The notes under the pieces: model-generated
Seen by the model: only the letters and a program-made list of their open reading frames with translations
Database searches by the model: none
What the model was told of the DNA's origin: nothing
Translations under genes and position numbers: made by a program
In this document: one piece after another, positions 25,384-33,905 of the stretch
Layout: each line of letters starts with the position of its first letter
Position numbering within the stretch: the stretch's first letter is position 1
From: Bacteroidia bacterium
Lineage (GTDB): Bacteria; Bacteroidota; Bacteroidia; Bacteroidales; UBA932
Direction: 5' to 3'
Assembly: GCA_030537315.1 (NCBI GenBank)
Contig: JAUNNZ010000001.1
Span: 1 to 64,000, forward strand
Length of the DNA stretch: 64,000 bases

Positions 25384-26271
25384 CTATTTGTGTATTTCTT
25401 CAGGTTTAAAAAGGGTTTCGACGAAGTCCTCCTTGTCGAAAGCCCTGATATCTTCCATACCTTCGCCGACACCGATGAACTTGACCGGGATGCCGAACTG
25501 GTCGCTCACGCCCACCACCACACCGCCTTTCGCAGTGCCGTCAAGCTTGGTTACAGTGATGGATGTGACGTCGGTCGCGCGGGAGAATTCCTTTGCCTGC
25601 GCAAAGGCATTCTGGCCCGTGGAGGCATCCAGAATCATCATCACGTCATGCGGAGCGTCAGGAACGACCTTGCGCACCGAATTGCGGATCTTTGTAAGCT
25701 CGTTCATCAGGTCAACGCGGTTGTGCAGGCGGCCTGCAGTATCGATAAGGACAACGTCCGCGCCCTTTGCTACAGCAGACTTGACAGTGTCATATGCAAC
25801 TGCCGCCGGGTCGGAACCCATCTGCTGCTTCACTATTTCAACGTCCGCCCGTTCTGCCCAGATGGTTAGCTGGTCGACCGCCGCTGCGCGGAAAGTGTCG
25901 GCCGCGCCCAGAACGACCTTTTTGCCCTGCTGCTTGAAATAGTGGGCAAGCTTGCCTATGGTGGTGGTCTTGCCGACGCCGTTGACGCCGACTACCAGGA
26001 TGACATACGGCTTTTTGGAGAAATCGACCGGAGCCCCGCTCTCGGGGATCAGCTGCGCGATTTCATCGCGGAGCAGGCCCACGAGTTCATCGAAGGACAT
26101 GAATTTGTCCTTCTCCACCCGCTCTTCCAAATTGTCGATGACCTTGAGCGTGGTGTCCACGCCCATATCGGACTCGACCAGAGCTTCCTCTATCGCATCA
26201 AGGGTGTCGTCATCGACTCTTGACTTGCCGATGACAGCCCTTCCAATCTTCTGAAAAAAGCTAAGTGCCAT
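25384..26271 (-). CDS. ftsY: Signal recognition particle receptor FtsY
   Basis: GTPase that docks the SRP-ribosome complex at the membrane. The 295-residue protein has the N-domain (about 5-75) and G-domain with VGVNGVGKTTTIGKLA (94-109), DTAGR, and TKLDGTAKGG. The acidic A-domain of E. coli FtsY is absent, as in many bacteria. The start is the ATG at 26271 (MALSFFQK); the longer frame upstream crosses the DUF4295 terminator and is not real. A -7 box ends 6 nt before this ATG. First gene of ftsY-pheT-DUF4296-deoC. Confidence 0.95.
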   Translation of the reverse strand: MALSFFQKIGRAVIGKSRVDDDTLDAIEEALVESDMGVDTTLKVIDNLEERVEKDKFMSFDELVGLLRDEIAQLIPESGAPVDFSKKPYVILVVGVNGVGKTTTIGKLAHYFKQQGKKVVLGAADTFRAAAVDQLTIWAERADVEIVKQQMGSDPAAVAYDTVKSAVAKGADVVLIDTAGRLHNRVDLMNELTKIRNSVRKVVPDAPHDVMMILDASTGQNAFAQAKEFSRATDVTSITVTKLDGTAKGGVVVGVSDQFGIPVKFIGVGEGMEDIRAFDKEDFVETLFKPEEIHK

Positions 26272-26277
26272 ATCTTG

Positions 26278-26285
26278 CAAATATA
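26278..26285 (-). promoter_or_regulatory. -7 box directly before ftsY
   Basis: Minus-strand TATATTTG ending 6 nt before the ftsY ATG, downstream of the DUF4295 terminator. The mRNA would begin at about the start codon. Confidence 0.55.
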
Positions 26286-26301
26286 CGAATAATAACGCAA
26301 A

Positions 26302-26337
26302 AAAGTGAGGCCCGCCGTTTGGAGCGAGCCTCACTTT
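26302..26337 (-). terminator. Terminator of rpmB-rpmG-DUF4295
   Basis: Arms AAAGTGAGGC (26302-26311) and GCCTCACTTT (26328-26337), with a T-run on the minus strand. It lies 17 bp after the DUF4295 stop and separates the ribosomal operon from ftsY. Confidence 0.88.
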
Positions 26338-26353
26338 TATCGAGTGTGTAAAA

Positions 26354-26512
26354 TTACTTCTTGTCGAAGAACTCCTTGGTCTTGTCAGCTTCAACAAGGC
26401 GCTCTGTGAATACATATGCGCCAGTCTTTGGAGACTTCTCCATACGGATGCACTTGACCATGCTCTTAGCACCGGCCTTAGCTGCGAATGTTGCAACGGC
26501 TTTCTTTGCCAT
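26354..26512 (-). CDS. DUF4295 small basic protein
   Basis: A 52-residue lysine-rich protein (starts MAKKAVATFAAKAGAKS, ends EFFDKK). DUF4295 is a Bacteroidota family that always accompanies L28 and L33 genes, which suggests a ribosome-associated small protein. It lies 17 bp after rpmG and is the last gene before the operon terminator. Start and stop were read directly from the sequence: ATG at 26512, TAA at 26354-26356. Confidence 0.88.
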   Translation of the reverse strand: MAKKAVATFAAKAGAKSMVKCIRMEKSPKTGAYVFTERLVEADKTKEFFDKK

Positions 26513-26529
26513 AACTTAATCTCCTCTAA

Positions 26530-26718
26530 TTATTTGATTTCTTTGTGAACTGTTACGCGGCCTACACCTGCGTGGAACTTCTTGCGCTCCATACGCTCAG
26601 GGGTGTTCTTCTTGTTCTTAGTGGTGACGTAGCGAGATACCATCGCCTTGCCCTCAGCATTGTTCTCAATGCTCTCGAGGATGACCTGCACCCTGTTTCC
26701 TTTAGATTTCTTTGCCAT
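26530..26718 (-). CDS. rpmG: 50S ribosomal protein L33
   Basis: L33 of 62 residues with the TTKNKKNTPERMERKKF signature. It has no Cys residues, so it is the zinc-free (C-minus) type, while L32 in this genome is the zinc-binding type. It lies 11 bp after rpmB. Confidence 0.96.
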   Translation of the reverse strand: MAKKSKGNRVQVILESIENNAEGKAMVSRYVTTKNKKNTPERMERKKFHAGVGRVTVHKEIK

Positions 26719-26729
26719 AATGATTCAAA

Positions 26730-26972
26730 TTAAACAAGGTTAACCAATCCTTTCTTCTGAGCGTCACGAAGAGTGGCCTCAAGGCCGTTCTTCTCGATGA
26801 TTCTCATACCCTTGCAAGAAACCTTGAGGGTGATGTACCTCTGCTCCTCCTCGCTCCAGAAACGCTTGTTCTTGAGGTTGAGGGAGAAGTCACGCTTGGT
26901 GCGCAACTTGGAATGGGCAACGTTGTTGCCTTTCATTCTCTTTCTTCCGGTTATTTGACAAACTTTTGCCAT
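26730..26972 (-). CDS. rpmB: 50S ribosomal protein L28
   Basis: L28 of 80 residues beginning MAKVCQITGRKRMKGNNVAHS, the family signature, with the conserved VSCKGMRIIEKNG segment near the C-terminus. First gene of the rpmB-rpmG-DUF4295 operon, preceded by a clear promoter about 40-70 bp upstream. Confidence 0.97.
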   Translation of the reverse strand: MAKVCQITGRKRMKGNNVAHSKLRTKRDFSLNLKNKRFWSEEEQRYITLKVSCKGMRIIEKNGLEATLRDAQKKGLVNLV

Positions 26973-27010
26973 AACTATATCTTTTTTATCTTATTTCTTA
27001 CAATGGGGTG

Positions 27011-27042
27011 CAAATATCGCTCTTAATTTTCTGATTTCCAAA
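27011..27042 (-). promoter_or_regulatory. Promoter of rpmB-rpmG-DUF4295
   Basis: Minus-strand TTTG (27042-27039), a 20-nt spacer, then GATATTTG (27018-27011), one base from TAnnTTTG. This is one of the best -33/-7 pairs in the window. It lies between the lepB stop and rpmB, with a leader of about 30-35 nt. Confidence 0.65.
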
Positions 27043-27049
27043 TCGAAAC

Positions 27050-28357
27050 CTAGACAAATTTGAGGAATCTGCCCCACCTGATATTCTTCGGGAACCTGCT
27101 TCCCTGCTTTGTTGAGAGCCAGACTACAAGCGGCCTGCCGACTATATGGTCCTCGGGAACGAATCCCCAGTATCTTGAGTCGAGGGAGTTGTGCCTGTTG
27201 TCTCCCATCATAAAGTAGTAATCCTGTTTGAAAGTGTATCTTCCATCTGCAAGAGCTCCTGCGACATCTCCCTTCTCGTAAACCGAAATTATCCTTTCGT
27301 AGAGAGGCAGGGTCCGATCATTGATCTCGACCGTTTCGCCTTTCTTCGGGATCCAGAGCGGGCCGAAATAATCCCTTGTCCAGCCGGAGTCTTCCGTGAA
27401 CGGGAAGATTTCCCTGCTGCAGTTGACTGGATCGATGTCCAGGTCCGGCTCTGCGCTTACAACGCTCGGAATGGCCTTTATCTCTTCAAGCATTTCTGCC
27501 GTGAGAGGCATCATCGGATATCCCGGCAGTGACGGATCGTAGAAGAGTTCCGCAGTGTTGATCCCAAGTTTGTCCAGTGTCCTGCTGTTGATCTTCTGAC
27601 CGGTGGTTATCACCGTGTATGTCAGCTGAACTCCCGGATAAACGGTCTGCTGTTCTCCGTTGACCCATACGAAACCGTCTCTGACTTCAAGGGTGTCGCC
27701 CGGAGTGGCGACGCATCTCTTCACGTAGTGGTCTTTCTTGTCGTCAGGTCTGACGATTATCTCGCCGAAACCGTCCACAGTCTGCTGACCGAGCATACGC
27801 ACAAGAGCGTGATAGTCTTCGACCGGTGCCTTTCGGAGCACTGTGTCTCCGTTAGGGAATCCGAACACGATGTAGTCTCCTTTGCGGACCTCCCTGATAC
27901 CCTTCAGTCTGCGATATGGCTTCTGAATCAAAGTTGAATAGGATTCATGACCGAAAATCGTGTTGTGAGTGAACGGTATGGTCAGAGGTGTCTCGGGGAC
28001 TCTCGGGCCGTATGTCAATTTGCTCACGAAGAGGTGGTCTCCGGTATAGAGGCTGCTCTCCATTGAGGAAGATGGAATCTTGAAGGCCTGGATGAAGAAA
28101 ATATTGATGAAGGTGACAACGATGACGGCGAAGATGAGGGCGTCGAGCCACTCGTTTGCAACACTCGGTTTTTCTCCTTCCTTGTATCTTTTCTTCCAGA
28201 AATTCCAGTGCACCTTGCGGGTGATGAAGATGTCGAAGACAACTATCAGTCCGAAGAGGAACCAGTAATTTCCGAGCCAGATGACCCACGCTGTGTAAAG
28301 TGCAGCCCAAAAGCCGAACTTAACCCATTTGTTGCGTGTGAAATCCTTCAAGCTCAC
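27050..28357 (-). CDS. lepB: Signal peptidase I
   Basis: Membrane-bound protease that cleaves Sec signal peptides. The 435-residue protein has two or three N-terminal spans (about 15-45 and 72-92), the catalytic Ser98 in PSSSMESSL and the general-base Lys213 in YVKRCVATPGD, and the GDNRHNSLDSRYWG box near the C-terminus. A ~130-residue insertion between the Lys box and the GDN box is typical of the longer Bacteroidota enzymes. It follows rplT by 10 bp as the last gene of the thrS-infC-rpmI-rplT-lepB run. Confidence 0.95.
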   Translation of the reverse strand: MSLKDFTRNKWVKFGFWAALYTAWVIWLGNYWFLFGLIVVFDIFITRKVHWNFWKKRYKEGEKPSVANEWLDALIFAVIVVTFINIFFIQAFKIPSSSMESSLYTGDHLFVSKLTYGPRVPETPLTIPFTHNTIFGHESYSTLIQKPYRRLKGIREVRKGDYIVFGFPNGDTVLRKAPVEDYHALVRMLGQQTVDGFGEIIVRPDDKKDHYVKRCVATPGDTLEVRDGFVWVNGEQQTVYPGVQLTYTVITTGQKINSRTLDKLGINTAELFYDPSLPGYPMMPLTAEMLEEIKAIPSVVSAEPDLDIDPVNCSREIFPFTEDSGWTRDYFGPLWIPKKGETVEINDRTLPLYERIISVYEKGDVAGALADGRYTFKQDYYFMMGDNRHNSLDSRYWGFVPEDHIVGRPLVVWLSTKQGSRFPKNIRWGRFLKFV

Positions 28358-28367
28358 TTCACACTAA

Positions 28368-28712
28368 CTATTTTACAGAATTGATGATAGCTTCAAATGC
28401 CTGAGGGTTGTTCATAGCGAGGTCGGCGAGAACCTTGCGGTTGAGGCCGATGTTCTGCGCATTGAGCTTGCCCATGAACTGAGAATAAGAGATGCCGTAC
28501 TGACGGGCGGCAGCATTGATTCTCTGGATCCACAGTGCGCGGAAGTTGCGCTTCTTTGCCTTGCGGTCACGATAAGCGTAGGTCAAACCCTTCTCATAAG
28601 TGTTCTTCGCTACAGTCCAGACATTCTTTCTTGAAAGGAAATTACCGCGGGTTCTCTTGAGAATCTTCTTGCGGCGAGCCCTTGAGGCTACAGAGTTGAC
28701 TGATCTTGGCAT
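28368..28712 (-). CDS. rplT: 50S ribosomal protein L20
   Basis: L20 of 114 residues, a 23S-rRNA-binding early assembly protein (N-terminal basic tail [19 protein letters not shown], conserved [14 protein letters not shown]). In other bacteria L20 represses its own infC-rpmI-rplT operon by binding mRNA; here gene order is kept but a leader structure was not identified. It lies 14 bp after rpmI. Confidence 0.97.
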   Translation of the reverse strand: MPRSVNSVASRARRKKILKRTRGNFLSRKNVWTVAKNTYEKGLTYAYRDRKAKKRNFRALWIQRINAAARQYGISYSQFMGKLNAQNIGLNRKVLADLAMNNPQAFEAIINSVK

Positions 28713-28726
28713 AATTCAATACTTTT

Positions 28727-28921
28727 TTAGAGAACCAACATTTCATGTACCCTGTTGTAATCGGCCTTCTCGAGAAGAGCGAAGTGATCAAGGTTTCTCT
28801 TACGTTTTTTGGTCTTCTTGGTGAGGATGTGGCTGTGGTAAGCGTGCTTCCTCTTGATTTTTCCCGATCCGGTAAGCGTGAAACGCTTTTTGGCACCGGA
28901 GTTGGTCTTAAGCTTTGCCAT
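28727..28921 (-). CDS. rpmI: 50S ribosomal protein L35
   Basis: L35 of 64 residues ([27 protein letters not shown] signature, read in part). It stands in the conserved infC-rpmI-rplT order, 48 bp after infC. Confidence 0.96.
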   Translation of the reverse strand: MAKLKTNSGAKKRFTLTGSGKIKRKHAYHSHILTKKTKKRKRNLDHFALLEKADYNRVHEMLVL

Positions 28922-28969
28922 TGTTTTAAAAAATTAAATTAAACTATAAATTACCGCTTTCACTGCGGA

Positions 28970-29566
28970 CTATTTCTTTTTGTTCGGCGCGATCATCATC
29001 GTCATCCGCTTGCCCTCGAGTACCGGCATGGCCTCTGCACGGCCATACTCCTCAAGCTCTACGGCAAACCTCAGAAGCTGCTTCTCGCCCTGATCCTTGA
29101 ACATGATGGAGCGTCCGCGGAAGAATATGGTCGCCTTGACCTTTGAGCCTTCCTGAAGGAACTCCTGAGCGTGCTTCAACTTGAAGTTGAAATCGTGCTC
29201 GTCCGTGTTCGGGCCGAAGCGGATCTCCTTGATCACCACCTTGGCGGCGTTGGATTTCATCTCCTTCGCCTTCTTCTTCTGCTGATAGAGATACTTCTGG
29301 TAGTCGAGGATCTTGCACACCGGCGGGTCAGCTTTCGCACTGATCTCCACCAGGTCAAGTTCGAGCTGGTCTGCAAGCTGCAGTGCCTTGGCGATAGGGT
29401 AAACGCCCGGCTCCGGGATATTCTCGCCTACAAGGCGAACCTCCGATGCAGATATCTGCTCGTTGATGTTGAGTTCATTCTCGTCACGCTTCTGCATCTG
29501 ACGAGGATCCGGCCTGCGGCCGCCTGGTTTGAAACCCGAAGGTTTCGGTCTGTAAGGTCCTGCGAT
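28970..29566 (-). CDS. infC: Translation initiation factor IF-3, apparent AUC start
   Basis: IF-3 binds the 30S subunit, checks the start codon and prevents subunit joining. Residues after the NINEQI motif are the full N-domain, linker and C-domain, ending APNKKK. The first in-frame ATG is at 29497, but the frame is open upstream to ATC at 29566, preceded at an ideal 8-nt distance by AGGAGG (29580-29575). This adds 23 residues ([15 protein letters not shown]...), a basic Pro/Arg-rich N-terminus like that of many Bacteroidota IF-3 proteins. IF-3 genes commonly use AUU or other non-AUG starts for self-regulation. The product is 198 residues. The Shine-Dalgarno overlaps the thrS stop. Confidence 0.9.
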   Translation of the reverse strand: MAGPYRPKPSGFKPGGRRPDPRQMQKRDENELNINEQISASEVRLVGENIPEPGVYPIAKALQLADQLELDLVEISAKADPPVCKILDYQKYLYQQKKKAKEMKSNAAKVVIKEIRFGPNTDEHDFNFKLKHAQEFLQEGSKVKATIFFRGRSIMFKDQGEKQLLRFAVELEEYGRAEAMPVLEGKRMTMMIAPNKKK

Positions 29567-29580
29567 AGTAAAGTCCTCCT
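29567..29580 (-). promoter_or_regulatory. Strong Shine-Dalgarno of infC
   Basis: Minus-strand AGGAGG (29580-29575) followed by 8 nt and the ATC start. It shares bases with the thrS TAG. Such a perfect site is unusual here, as most genes in the window lack one. Confidence 0.75.
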
Positions 29581-31369
29581 ACTGTTTTAATTCTTCAGCA
29601 ACTGCTGCATCCATATATTTAATGAAGTCAGCGACAGTCATACTGCCCTGATCAACACCTTCCCTACGAACGGAAACTGTGCCGTCAGCGACTTCCTTTT
29701 CTCCCACAATCACGAGTACAGGCACTCTGAGAAGCGAAATCTCGCGAATCCTCTTGCCCAAAGTCTCGTTACGTGAGTCTATGGAAGCGCGAATTTCGGA
29801 ATTTTTCAGCAAAGTGCAAACATTTTCAGCATATTCTGTATATTTTTCGCTGACTGGCAGCACTTTAACCTGATCCGGAGAGAGCCATACCGGGAGATGT
29901 CCGGCGGTGTGTTCGAGCACGACTGCCGTGAAACGCTCCATTGAGCCGAACGGCGCACGGTGGATCATCACAGGGCGCTTCTTCGATCCGTCGGCATCCG
30001 TATATTCAAGCTGGAACCTCTCAGGAAGGTTGTAGTCCACCTGGATGGTACCGAGCTGCCACTTGCGGCCGATGGCGTCCTTGACCATGAAGTCAAGCTT
30101 CGGGCCATAGAATGCTGCCTCGCCAAGTTCGACGACGGTCTTGAGGCCCTTCTTCTCAGCGGCCTCGATGATAGCCTTCTCAGCCTTGTTCCAATTCTCG
30201 TCGGTACCTATATATTTCTCGGTGTTCTTCGGGTCACGGAGAGAGATCTGAGCCATATAGTCGGTCATCTTGAGGGTCTTGAACACATAGAGGATGAGGT
30301 CGATGACTTTCTCGAACTCTTCCTGAAGCTGGTCAGGACGGCAGAAAAGGTGGGCGTCATCCTGGGTGAAACCGCGTACTCGTGTAAGTCCGTGGAGCTC
30401 ACCGCTCTGCTCGTAACGGTATACCGTACCGAACTCTGCGAAGCGGAGAGGGAGGTCACGGTATGAGCGCGGCGCACTGCGGAAGATCTCACAGTGGTGA
30501 GGGCAGTTCATCGGCTTGAGCATATACTCCTCGCCCTCCTGCGGAGTGTGGATAGGCTGGAAGGAGTCCTTGCCGTATTTTGCATAGTGACCTGAGGTCA
30601 CGTAAAGGTCTTTTGCACCGATATGCGGAGTGACTACAGGAAGATAGCCGAGCTCAGCCTGCTTCTTGCGGAGGAAGTTCTCGAGGGTGTAGCGCATCTG
30701 GGCGCCGCGAGGCAGCCAGAGCGGAAGGCCGAGGCCGACGCGGCTGGAGAAGGTGAAGAGCTCCATCTCCTTGCCGAGCTTGCGGTGGTCGCGCTTCTTG
30801 GCCTCTTCGAGGACAACGAGGTACTCGTCGAGAAGGGACTTCTTAGGGAAGGTCACACCATAGATGCGGGTAAGCTGCTCGCGGTTCTGGTCGCCCTTCC
30901 AGTAAGCGCCGGCTATGGCGGTGAGCTTGACGGCCTTGATGTCATCCACGTGCTTTACGTGAGGGCCGCGGCAGAGGTCGGTGAAATTACCGTTCTTATA
31001 GAAGGTGATCGTGCCGTCCTCGAGGTCCTGGATAAGCTCACACTTGTACTTGTCACCCTTCTCGGTGAAATATTTGAGTGCATCGGCCTTTGAAACCTCA
31101 GTGCGTTCGAATGTCTCCTTTGTCCTGGCGAGCTCAATCATCTTGTCTTCGATCTTCTTGAGGTCGGAGTCGCTGATCTGGGTGTCTCCAAGGTCGACAT
31201 CGTAATAGAATCCTGTTTCAACGGCAGGGCCTACGCCGAACTTCACGCCCGGATAAAGGGCTTCGAGAGCTTCGGCCATAAGGTGTGCGGAAGAATGCCA
31301 GAATATCCTTTTAGCCTCTTCTTCGTCCCAAGGGCGAATGGTTCCATCGGTAAATGCAATTGTCAACAT
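29579..31369 (-). CDS. thrS: Threonyl-tRNA synthetase lacking the TGS domain
   Basis: Charges tRNA-Thr. The 596-residue protein keeps the editing domain (HSSAH near 25-29 and the CRGPH box near 132-136), the class II core (motif 2 around [14 protein letters not shown], zinc-binding Cys in MNCPHHC and the motif 3 region [13 protein letters not shown]) and the C-terminal anticodon-binding domain. Typical bacterial ThrRS has ~640 residues with an N-terminal TGS domain. Here the first residues ([11 protein letters not shown]) look like a TGS first strand but jump straight to the pre-editing segment. Upstream is only promoter, so this is not a wrong start. Confidence 0.95.
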   Translation of the reverse strand: MLTIAFTDGTIRPWDEEEAKRIFWHSSAHLMAEALEALYPGVKFGVGPAVETGFYYDVDLGDTQISDSDLKKIEDKMIELARTKETFERTEVSKADALKYFTEKGDKYKCELIQDLEDGTITFYKNGNFTDLCRGPHVKHVDDIKAVKLTAIAGAYWKGDQNREQLTRIYGVTFPKKSLLDEYLVVLEEAKKRDHRKLGKEMELFTFSSRVGLGLPLWLPRGAQMRYTLENFLRKKQAELGYLPVVTPHIGAKDLYVTSGHYAKYGKDSFQPIHTPQEGEEYMLKPMNCPHHCEIFRSAPRSYRDLPLRFAEFGTVYRYEQSGELHGLTRVRGFTQDDAHLFCRPDQLQEEFEKVIDLILYVFKTLKMTDYMAQISLRDPKNTEKYIGTDENWNKAEKAIIEAAEKKGLKTVVELGEAAFYGPKLDFMVKDAIGRKWQLGTIQVDYNLPERFQLEYTDADGSKKRPVMIHRAPFGSMERFTAVVLEHTAGHLPVWLSPDQVKVLPVSEKYTEYAENVCTLLKNSEIRASIDSRNETLGKRIREISLLRVPVLVIVGEKEVADGTVSVRREGVDQGSMTVADFIKYMDAAVAEELKQ

Positions 31370-31395
31370 ATCGTTTTTCGAGTTATATTAGCCAA

Positions 31396-31403
31396 CAAAG
31401 ATA
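31396..31403 (-). promoter_or_regulatory. -7 box of the thrS-infC-rpmI-rplT-lepB promoter
   Basis: Minus-strand TATCTTTG, an exact consensus match 26 nt before the thrS ATG. It is the mirror image of the box at 31415-31422, with 11 bp between. Confidence 0.6.
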
Positions 31404-31414
31404 CTAATTTTTTC

Positions 31415-31422
31415 TATCTTTG
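31415..31422 (+). promoter_or_regulatory. -7 box directly before the DUF4199 gene
   Basis: TATCTTTG ending 7 nt before the ATG at 31430, so the transcript would be leaderless or nearly so. Back-to-back with the thrS box. Confidence 0.6.
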
Positions 31423-31429
31423 TGTTGTT

Positions 31430-31966
31430 ATGACAGATAAGAAGACATTGTTTAATTCTGCAGGCATCGGGGGACTGGTACTCGGAGGCATTTCCATCGC
31501 ATACTTCATTTTCGGCACGCTGATTGCCGAGGCGGGAGCCGGCACGGGGCTCTCACTCCTTTCCGGTCTGCTCTGGCTGGTCAAGTTCGTCGGGTGCATA
31601 ATGCTTATGAAGTTCTTCCTGAAGAAATATTCGGCCGCAGAGCCCGACGCGGATTCTTCCGACGTGTTCCGTTTCGGCCGTCTGGTGGCATTGTTCTCCG
31701 CCCTCCTTTTCTCCGCATTCATCCTGGCCTTCTCGACTTACATCAACCCGGAATATTTTGAAGATGCCATCCTGACCGCCGCCCAGAACAACCCTATGTT
31801 CAACGGCGAGATGATGGATATGGTCGAAGAGATGCTCCCTAAACTCCCGACGATCACATTCTTCAGCCAGTTCATATACTGCTGGCTCTTCGGTGTCGTG
31901 CTTTCCGCAATCTTTTCGCGCAACATCCCGTCTTCAAACCCATTTGACAGCATAGACGAACAATAA
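31430..31966 (+). CDS. DUF4199 membrane protein
   Basis: A 178-residue protein with four predicted spans (about 10-33, 38-58, 80-102 and 140-165), matching DUF4199, a Bacteroidota family commonly found just before a GT2 glycosyltransferase, as here. The start is placed at 31430 (MTDKKTLFNSAG), not at an upstream Met whose frame runs back into the divergent promoter and thrS. Its stop TAA overlaps the ATG of the glycosyltransferase (TAATG). Function unknown; pairing suggests a partner or flippase-like role in glycolipid synthesis, which is inference. Confidence 0.85.
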   Translation: MTDKKTLFNSAGIGGLVLGGISIAYFIFGTLIAEAGAGTGLSLLSGLLWLVKFVGCIMLMKFFLKKYSAAEPDADSSDVFRFGRLVALFSALLFSAFILAFSTYINPEYFEDAILTAAQNNPMFNGEMMDMVEEMLPKLPTITFFSQFIYCWLFGVVLSAIFSRNIPSSNPFDSIDEQ

Positions 31967-32916
31967 TGAACATCTCCGTAGTCATCCCTCTTTTCAACGA
32001 AAAGGAATCCCTCCCGGAACTCACTTCCTGGATTGACCGCGTGATGAAGGCAAACTCCTTCACCTACGAAATCATCCTTGTCAACGACGGCAGCACCGAC
32101 GGCTCCTGGGATACCATAAAGGACCTTGCCGAAAGCAACCGCAACATCCACGGAATCTCTTTCCGCCGCAATTACGGCAAATCCGCAGCCCTGTACTGCG
32201 GTTTCGAAAAGGCCGAAGGAGACGTTGTGTTCACTATGGATGCCGACCTCCAGGACTCGCCGGATGAAATTCCGGAGATGTACAGAATGATTGTCGAAGA
32301 CGGTTACGACCTCGTTTCCGGATGGAAGCAGCACCGCAAGGACAACACCCTTACGAAAAACATCCCGTCAAAACTTTACAACGCCACCGCCCGCTGCATA
32401 ACCGGAATCAAGCTCCACGATATGAACTGCGGCCTCAAGGCTTACCGCCGCGAGGTCGTCAAGAGCATTGAGGTCTATGGCGAAATGCACCGCTATATAC
32501 CATACCTTGCCAAGAACGCAGGCTACACCAGAATCGGAGAGAAGCCGGTTCATCACGAGAAGCGCAAATACGGCACAAGCAAATTCGGAATGAACCGTTT
32601 CGTAAACGGTTTCCTTGATCTCCAGAGCCTCTGGTTCCTAGCCACATTCGGCAAAAAGCCTATGCACTTCTTCGGATACAGCGGCATACTGATGTTCCTC
32701 GTGGGATTCGTGATGACCATATGGATCATCGTCGCGAAACTTGTCGCCCAGAACAACGGGCTCAAGTTCCGCCCTGTCACCGACCAGCCGCTGTTCTACC
32801 TTGCAATGCTCGCCATCGTCATCGGCGTGCTGTTCTTCCTTGCCGGATTCCTCGGCGAGCTGATCGCCCGAAACTCCTCCGAGCGCAATGTCTATAACGT
32901 CGAAGCAGAATTCTAA
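31966..32916 (+). CDS. GT2 glycosyltransferase, polyprenyl-phosphate sugar synthase type
   Basis: Transfers a sugar from a nucleotide donor, probably to a polyprenyl phosphate on the inner face of the membrane. The 316 residues comprise a GT-A catalytic domain (NISVVIPLFNEKESLPEL at the start, VNDGSTDGSW near 33-42, metal-binding MDADLQDSPDE near 89-99, HDMNCGLKAYRRE near 147-159) and two C-terminal membrane spans (about 235-260 and 275-300), as in Bacteroidota DPM1/GtrB-like enzymes. Translation is coupled to DUF4199. Confidence 0.92.
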   Translation: MNISVVIPLFNEKESLPELTSWIDRVMKANSFTYEIILVNDGSTDGSWDTIKDLAESNRNIHGISFRRNYGKSAALYCGFEKAEGDVVFTMDADLQDSPDEIPEMYRMIVEDGYDLVSGWKQHRKDNTLTKNIPSKLYNATARCITGIKLHDMNCGLKAYRREVVKSIEVYGEMHRYIPYLAKNAGYTRIGEKPVHHEKRKYGTSKFGMNRFVNGFLDLQSLWFLATFGKKPMHFFGYSGILMFLVGFVMTIWIIVAKLVAQNNGLKFRPVTDQPLFYLAMLAIVIGVLFFLAGFLGELIARNSSERNVYNVEAEF

Positions 32917-32934
32917 AACCAAATAACAACACTT

Positions 32935-33837
32935 ATGAAAACCAAACTCCTGCTTTCAGCCATCGCCGCAGCCGCGATGCTTTCAGCTTGTTCCCAGGCT
33001 CCTGAAACCTACACCAAGAACCGCGTGGTCGAAGACGGCGGCACCGGCGCATACCCTGCCATCATGGTAGAGGAGCCTTCTCTCGAAGCCCATACCATCC
33101 TCCGCCCTGCAGACCTCAAGCCTTTCGGCAAAAAGGAGCTCCTCCCGGTACTCGTATGGGGCAACGGCGCCTGCACCAACTCCCCTTGGGAGCACATCCA
33201 CTTCCTCAGCGAAATCGCATCCCACGGCTTTCTCGTAGTGGCCACAGGTTTCTGGCCGGAAGACGATGACACCCCGTACCGCGGAGAAATGTCAACGGCA
33301 GAGCAGCAGATCGAAGGCATTGACTGGGTGTTCAAGATCAACGAAGACAAGGAAAGCCCGTACTATCACAAGCTTGACCTCGACAACATAGCCCTCGCGG
33401 GTATGTCCTGCGGCGGTCTCCAGACCCTCAGCAACTGCGCAGAGCCCCGCATCAAGACCATCATGATCTGCAACAGCGGCCTCTTCATCGACCCTCAGGG
33501 CGCAGTTCCTGGTATGCCTATGCCTTGGAAGGATGACCTTATGAAAATCCACACCCCTACCCTCTACCTCCTGGGCGGCCCTACCGACATCGCCTACCAG
33601 AACGGTATGGATGACTTCTCACGCATCAACCACGTTCCGGTTTTCGCAGCAAACTATCCTGTCGGCCACGGCGGCACCTACCGCCAGGAGCACGGCGGCG
33701 AGTTCAGCGTAGTCGCACTCGCCTGGCTCCAGTGGCAGCTCAAGGGCGACGCCGAAGCCGCTGCCCTCTTCCAGGGTTCCCCTTGCGGTCTCGCCTCCCG
33801 CGAAGGCTGGACAACCGACAAGAAGAACATCGACTAA
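32935..33837 (+). CDS. Alpha/beta-hydrolase lipoprotein
   Basis: A 300-residue lipoprotein (signal MKTKLLLSAIAAAAMLSAC, Cys19). The body has an alpha/beta-hydrolase layout: PVLVWGNGACTNS after strand 3 (possible oxyanion region), nucleophile elbow GMSCGG near 160-165 with the Ser in the GxSxG position, then LLGGPTDIAY (acidic region) and NYPVGHGG for the catalytic His. Related secreted hydrolases include polyester- and acetyl-ester-cleaving enzymes, but the substrate cannot be read here. It lies 18 bp after the glycosyltransferase and ends at a bidirectional terminator. Confidence 0.8.
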   Translation: MKTKLLLSAIAAAAMLSACSQAPETYTKNRVVEDGGTGAYPAIMVEEPSLEAHTILRPADLKPFGKKELLPVLVWGNGACTNSPWEHIHFLSEIASHGFLVVATGFWPEDDDTPYRGEMSTAEQQIEGIDWVFKINEDKESPYYHKLDLDNIALAGMSCGGLQTLSNCAEPRIKTIMICNSGLFIDPQGAVPGMPMPWKDDLMKIHTPTLYLLGGPTDIAYQNGMDDFSRINHVPVFAANYPVGHGGTYRQEHGGEFSVVALAWLQWQLKGDAEAAALFQGSPCGLASREGWTTDKKNID

Positions 33838-33853
33838 AATGACATCCACATAA

Positions 33854-33888
33854 AAAGGCCGGCCCCGAGAAAATCAGGGCCGGCCTTT
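33854..33888. terminator. Bidirectional terminator between the hydrolase and pnp
   Basis: Arms AAAGGCCGGCCC (33854-33865) and GGGCCGGCCTTT (33877-33888) around an 11-nt loop. Serves both convergent genes (stops at 33837 and 33906). Unlike the two tRNA-side repeats, the arms stop at the A/T tracts. Confidence 0.88.
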
Positions 33889-33905
33889 CCAATTATATGA
33901 ATCGA

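Noticed and set aside
26272..26496. N-terminal extension of ftsY
   Set aside because: It would run through the DUF4295 terminator and the DUF4295 coding region; the FtsY N-domain starts at 26271.
31283..31429. N-terminal extension of DUF4199
   Set aside because: The extension crosses the divergent promoters and the thrS start; the DUF4199 membrane region begins after 31430.
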